Source: Hyphomicrobium sp.
GTDB taxonomy: Bacteria > Pseudomonadota > Alphaproteobacteria > Rhizobiales > Hyphomicrobiaceae
Assembly (NCBI GenBank): GCA_025927515.1
Contig: JAICLG010000120.1
Coordinates: 1 to 8,714, forward strand
Direction: 5' to 3'
Length of the DNA: 8,714 bases
Part shown: positions 5,904 to 8,714 of the stretch, piece by piece
Layout of the letters: each line of letters opens with the position of its first letter
Position numbering within the stretch: the first letter of the stretch is position 1
The notes under the pieces: generated by a model
Databases searched by the model: none
What the model was told of the DNA's origin: nothing
The model's input: only the letters and a program-made list of their open reading frames with translations
Made by a program: the position numbers and the translations under genes

Positions 5904-6668
5904 ATGCGTATACTGATTACCAACGATGATGGCATCAATGCTCAGGGGCTCGAAATCCTGAAGGCGATTGCGCTCGGCATTTCGCCGGACGTGTGGACGG
6001 TCGCTCCTGAGACCAACCAGTCGGGCACGTCGCATTCGATGACGCTGCACTCGCCGCTTCGGTTGCGGACGCTGGACGAGCGGACGCATGCGGTTGCCGG
6101 AACGCCGACGGACTGCGTGATCATGGCGGTGCGCCACATCCTGAAGCATCAGCCGCCCGATCTCGTCCTCTCCGGCATCAATTACGGATCGAATCTCGCG
6201 GAAGATGTCACCTATTCCGGAACCGTTGCCGCCGCGATGGAAGGCGCGCTTCTCGGCGTCCGCTCTATCGCGCTGTCGCTGATGACGGGGTTTGAAGATG
6301 GCGAGCGACGGGCGTTCTGGGACACGCCGCTCGCGCACGCACCGCAGCTCATCAGGACGCTCATCGCGCAGAAATGGAATCCGAACACGCTGATCAACGT
6401 GAATTTCCCGGATGCGCCGCCCGATGAGGTGAAGGGCATCGCCGTCGCGACCCAAGGCATCCGGGATCAGGCGTTGCTCAACATCGACAGCCGGGTCGAT
6501 CCCTGGGGGACGCCCTATTTCTGGTTCGGATTCGAACGGCGAAAATCGACGCTCGTGCCGGGAACCGATCTCGCGGCAATCGCCGAAAACAAGATCTCCG
6601 TGACGCCGCTCAGTCTCGATTTCACCGATCGCACGGCCGCCGAAACGCTGGCGTCGCGTTTCGTCTGA
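5904..6668 (+). CDS. surE: 5'/3'-nucleotidase SurE
   Basis: SurE is a metal-dependent phosphatase that removes phosphate from nucleoside monophosphates (and short polyphosphate in some species), linked to stationary-phase survival. The 254-residue product has the family length. It opens with MRILITNDDGINAQG, where Asp8 and Asp9 are the metal ligands; Ser40 in NQSGTSHS and Asn93 in SGINYGSN complete the expected metal site. GTPTDCV (66-72) and SGTVAAAMEGALLG are further family signatures. Only a weak GGGAT lies before the ATG at 5904, but the conserved N-terminus fixes the start. In many proteobacteria surE is followed by pcm; here no pcm reading frame follows. The 302-bp repeat-filled gap upstream suggests transcription independent of serS. 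Confidence 0.97.
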   Translation: MRILITNDDGINAQGLEILKAIALGISPDVWTVAPETNQSGTSHSMTLHSPLRLRTLDERTHAVAGTPTDCVIMAVRHILKHQPPDLVLSGINYGSNLAEDVTYSGTVAAAMEGALLGVRSIALSLMTGFEDGERRAFWDTPLAHAPQLIRTLIAQKWNPNTLINVNFPDAPPDEVKGIAVATQGIRDQALLNIDSRVDPWGTPYFWFGFERRKSTLVPGTDLAAIAENKISVTPLSLDFTDRTAAETLASRFV

Positions 6669-6702
6669 GTTTCGGCCGACGTACAACGCAGGCCTGCGAA
6701 AG

Positions 6703-6720
6703 GCGAATCTATTCGCGAAT
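6703..6720. promoter_or_regulatory. Cluster of GCGAAT half-sites downstream of surE
   Basis: GCGAAT (6703-6708), ATTCGC (6711-6716) and GCGAAT (6715-6720) form two overlapping palindromes, one with a 2-bp spacer and one perfect 10-mer, ATTCGCGAAT. The 2-nt gap is too short for a stable RNA loop, so DNA binding is likelier than termination. The protein that might bind is unknown. Confidence 0.25.
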
Positions 6721-6871
6721 TAAGAGCAATTCTCACCTAACGAACTAACCATGAGGTATGGCGCGAGGCTTCGTGCCGGCGACGATCCTTCATGCCGGAG
6801 GCGCGCGAGCGAACGCCATTGCGCATCATTCTTCCAGGAAACAGAGCAGCCCGGATCGAAACGTTTACGGT

Positions 6872-6889
6872 CCGTTAACCGGTTAACGG
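6872..6889. promoter_or_regulatory. Perfect 18-bp palindrome upstream of the LytM lipoprotein gene
   Basis: CCGTTAACCGGTTAACGG is identical to its reverse complement over all 18 bases, and a third TTAA follows at once (GGTTAACGGTTAAT, a tandem 7-mer). It ends 31 bp before the ATG of the next gene. With TTAACC (6875-6880) taken as -35 and TAGTAT (6898-6903) as -10 the spacer is 17 bp, but transcription would then start too close to the ribosome site. TTAACC is a CtrA-like half-site, but the TTAA spacings (start to start 8, 7 and 15) do not fit the CtrA rule of 11. Best read as an operator for an unknown regulator. Confidence 0.5.
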
Positions 6890-6920
6890 TTAATGCATAG
6901 TATGTGTAGAGGTGCGTACC

Positions 6921-8519
6921 ATGACCATTTGTATTGGTGTTGGCCAATGCGGGCATTTCAGCCTCAAGTCCGCAGGCGCCGTTTCTGTATTACTCGCGGC
7001 TCTCGCAATCGGGGGCTGCAGCGCCGACGTGACGCGTTTTGACAGCACGTCCTTCAGCCTGAACGATCCGCCAGGTTCTCAGCCCATTCCATCTGAGCCC
7101 GTGCGAACGAGCGCACTCAACGACAATCAGGTCGTCGGATCGCGTGATCGCGGCCCTTACGGTGCAGGTGCATCGTCGGTCCAGGTCGCGGCGCTGCCTG
7201 ACCCTGGATATCAGAACGAACCGCAGCCCTATGCGCGGCCGTCTTATTCGGCGCCTGCCTATTCTCCGCCGCCCGCTTACACGCCTCCACCACCCGCGCG
7301 TTCCTATCAAGCGAAGCCGTTCAGCCATACGCGCTATGAAGTTCCGGCGGGCGGGCGCTCGGTTTCGTCGGCGCCTTCTCGGACCACGCAGGGGCAGCAG
7401 ATCGAAGTGCAACCCGGCGACACGCTTTATTCGCTGTCGCGGCGCTATCAGGTCTCGGTTTCGGAGCTGATGTCGCTGAACTCGATTAGCAATCCGAATG
7501 TCCATCCGGGCCAGAAGCTTTACCTTCCGAGCAACGCCCGAGCGCCATCGTACGACAATAGCGTCGCGGCCGCTCGTGCCGTTGAGTCGGCGCGACCGGC
7601 GCCCGTGCCTCTGGCCCGGCCAGCGCCAGAGGTGGCCGATCGCTACGGCGCGACCTATACGGTGAAGCCCGGCGATTCGCTTTACGGCATCGCACGCACG
7701 CACGGCGTGAAATTCGCCGAGCTGCAGCAGGTCAACGGCATCACCGATCCGAGCCATGTGAAGCCGGGCGTGGTGCTGAAGATCCCAGGTCACGGCGGCA
7801 ACGATATGCCCCGGTCGGCGCCGATCTCAACTCCGAGCGTTGCCGACAACGCACCGCCCGCCGTCGTGCCGCCGCTCGCGGCAACGCAGTCGGGGTCGGA
7901 TCTGCCGAACTACAGCCAGTCCACGGCGACGCACCCGACGATCATTAACGGCGAACATCGCGTTGCCTCGCTGACCGACAACACCAAGGCGAACGACGCG
8001 AGCCCGTCAGCACCTTCGGCACCGCCGCCGGTGACTGCAGCGGCGCAGCCTGCGCCATCGGCCCCGGTCGCGGAGCCGCAGCAAGCCGAAACGAAAGTCG
8101 CCAATGCAGGTACCGCGGCTGCGTCCGCGCTTGCCGGCGCCGTCAAGCTGCGCTGGCCGACGACGGGCCGGATCATCGCGGGCTTCGGCGCGCGCCCGGA
8201 TGGCACGCATAACGATGGCATCAATCTCGCCGTCCCGCTCGGCACCGACGTGCATGCGGCTGAAGCCGGCGTCGTTGCCTATGCCGGAAACGAACTCAAG
8301 GGATATGGCAACCTCGTGCTACTCCGCCACGATAACGGCTGGGTGACGGCCTACGCGCACAACGACGAACTGCTCGTCAAGCGCGGCGACAAGGTGAAAC
8401 GCGGGCAGGTCATCGCCAAGGCGGGCAAGACCGGGTCGGTTGACCGTCCGCAGGTGCACTTCGAATTGCGTCAGGGTTCGAAACCGGTCGATCCTATTCC
8501 GTACCTGGAGAAACTCTGA
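6921..8519 (+). CDS. NlpD/DipM-like lipoprotein: two LysM domains and a degenerate LytM (M23) domain
   Basis: The 532-residue product begins with a signal peptide (AGAVSVLLAALAIGGC) whose lipobox IGGC places the lipidated Cys at 33; Ser at +2 suggests sorting to the outer membrane. A Pro/Tyr/Ser-rich linker follows (about 80-135), then LysM 1 (residues 160-205, VQPGDTLYSLSRRYQVS), LysM 2 (245-289, VKPGDSLYGIARTHGVK), an Ala/Pro-rich linker, and the LytM/M23 domain (about 408-530). In that domain the first two zinc ligands appear as Asn431 and Asn435 (HNDGINLA), and Gln511 replaces the catalytic His of the HxH motif; His480 and His513 remain. It is therefore probably not an enzyme but an activator of a peptidoglycan amidase, like NlpD or EnvC of E. 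coli or DipM of Caulobacter. ATG 6921 is preferred over GTG 6912 because the ribosome site AGAGG (6908-6912) overlaps that GTG. Confidence 0.93.
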   Translation: MTICIGVGQCGHFSLKSAGAVSVLLAALAIGGCSADVTRFDSTSFSLNDPPGSQPIPSEPVRTSALNDNQVVGSRDRGPYGAGASSVQVAALPDPGYQNEPQPYARPSYSAPAYSPPPAYTPPPPARSYQAKPFSHTRYEVPAGGRSVSSAPSRTTQGQQIEVQPGDTLYSLSRRYQVSVSELMSLNSISNPNVHPGQKLYLPSNARAPSYDNSVAAARAVESARPAPVPLARPAPEVADRYGATYTVKPGDSLYGIARTHGVKFAELQQVNGITDPSHVKPGVVLKIPGHGGNDMPRSAPISTPSVADNAPPAVVPPLAATQSGSDLPNYSQSTATHPTIINGEHRVASLTDNTKANDASPSAPSAPPPVTAAAQPAPSAPVAEPQQAETKVANAGTAAASALAGAVKLRWPTTGRIIAGFGARPDGTHNDGINLAVPLGTDVHAAEAGVVAYAGNELKGYGNLVLLRHDNGWVTAYAHNDELLVKRGDKVKRGQVIAKAGKTGSVDRPQVHFELRQGSKPVDPIPYLEKL

Positions 8520-8529
8520 CGTTCGCGGC

Positions 8530-8556
8530 CTAGCGCGGGGGCTGATGCCGCGCTGG
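8530..8556 (+). other. Hairpin after the LytM lipoprotein gene
   Basis: AGCGCGG (8532-8538) pairs perfectly with CCGCGCT (8548-8554), extended outward by a T-G and a C-G pair, around a 9-nt loop. It starts 11 bases after the stop codon and has no T-run. It may protect the 3' end or help the terminator just downstream. Confidence 0.4.
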
Positions 8557-8572
8557 CATAGAGGGAAACTCA

Positions 8573-8602
8573 GGGCCGGGTCGCGTCGATCCGGCCCGTT
8601 TT
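8573..8602 (+). terminator. Rho-independent terminator of the LytM lipoprotein gene
   Basis: GGGCCGG (8573-8579) and CCGGCCC (8591-8597) form a perfect 7-bp GC-rich stem, with a further G-T pair and a 9-nt loop. GTTTTCG follows directly. The T-run is short (four), as is common in GC-rich genomes. It lies 54 bp after the stop codon and probably ends the transcript; nothing gene-like was found from here to the end of the window. Confidence 0.75.
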
Positions 8603-8714
8603 CGTGTGCGTTGCGGACCACCACGCACATGTTCGCTCCTTCGCTTGCGGTATTTTCGGGAGCGAGATTCCTATCACGTCACGGCCGCCCTTGAGGCAGC
8701 CATCCAGGCAACTC

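Noticed and set aside
5650..5916. An 88-codon plus-strand frame between serS and surE
   Set aside because: It runs through both repeat elements (PSPQPLPARGERE is repeat translation) and overlaps the surE start.
5631..6686. A 351-codon minus-strand frame across surE and the repeats
   Set aside because: It is antisense to surE and its end is a translation of the palindromic repeat (peptide PLTLTLSP), a known annotation artefact.
6705..6709. A GANTC (CcrM/GcrA) methylation site as a regulatory mark
   Set aside because: GAATC occurs here, but GANTC motifs also occur inside several genes of the window, so one copy says little.
6874..6893. A full CtrA-binding site
   Set aside because: CtrA sites need TTAA-N7-TTAA; the spacings here give start-to-start distances of 8, 7 and 15.
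6751..6900. A 49-codon frame between surE and the LytM gene
   Set aside because: It has an Arg-rich composition, no ribosome site, includes the 18-bp palindrome, and shows no likeness to Pcm.
6912..6920. GTG at 6912 as the start of the LytM lipoprotein gene
   Set aside because: It overlaps the AGAGG ribosome site that is well placed for ATG 6921.
8629..8694. A 21-codon frame near the right end
   Set aside because: It is too short, has no ribosome site and lies after the terminator; treated as chance.
1..8714. CRISPR arrays, insertion sequences, phage or defence genes
   Set aside because: No regularly spaced direct repeats, transposase, integrase or defence motifs were seen; the genes are conserved housekeeping and envelope genes.

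Overview
The window is a GC-rich stretch of ordinary alphaproteobacterial chromosome. Gene order (SPOR protein, scpA, scpB, tatA, tatB, tatC, serS, surE, LysM/M23 lipoprotein) and protein features (TatA with an FGRGKISEL motif, a LytM domain with a GIN signature) point to the Hyphomicrobiales/Rhizobiales. The Hyphomicrobium side of that order is my best guess, from recognition rather than alignment. All convincing genes are on the + strand.

Layout. 1-492 is the C-terminal end of a SPOR-domain envelope protein that starts outside the window. After a 236-bp non-coding gap come scpA and scpB (729-2483), the kleisin and winged-helix partners of the SMC chromosome-segregation complex. A 202-bp gap with weak promoter-like sequences leads to tatA-tatB-tatC (2686-4146), the complete twin-arginine export translocase. 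A 174-bp gap with a hairpin and a degenerate palindromic repeat precedes serS (GTG start, 4321-5601). The 302-bp serS-surE gap is full of nested inverted repeats of dispersed-repeat type and ends in a possible surE promoter. surE (5904-6668) is a survival-protein nucleotidase. The 252-bp gap after it carries a perfect 18-bp palindrome just upstream of an NlpD/DipM-like lipoprotein gene (6921-8519). That gene is followed by a hairpin and a good intrinsic terminator (8573-8602). I see no gene in 8603-8714.

How the genes fit together. This is a housekeeping and envelope cluster: chromosome compaction (ScpAB), folded-protein export (TatABC), translation (SerRS), nucleotide metabolism (SurE), and septal peptidoglycan binding and control (SPOR protein and the LysM/LytM lipoprotein). 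In bacteria where it has been studied, cell-wall amidases are often Tat substrates, and degenerate LytM proteins activate amidases, so the Tat genes and the last gene may serve the same division process. Compared with the order I remember from other Rhizobiales, two genes seem to be missing: nagZ between the SPOR gene and scpA, and pcm between surE and the LytM gene. In both places there is instead about 240 bp of non-coding DNA.

I found no strong evidence for a new biological system. The most interesting items are the nested palindromes between serS and surE, the 18-bp palindrome upstream of the LytM gene, and the loss of active-site residues in the LytM domain.
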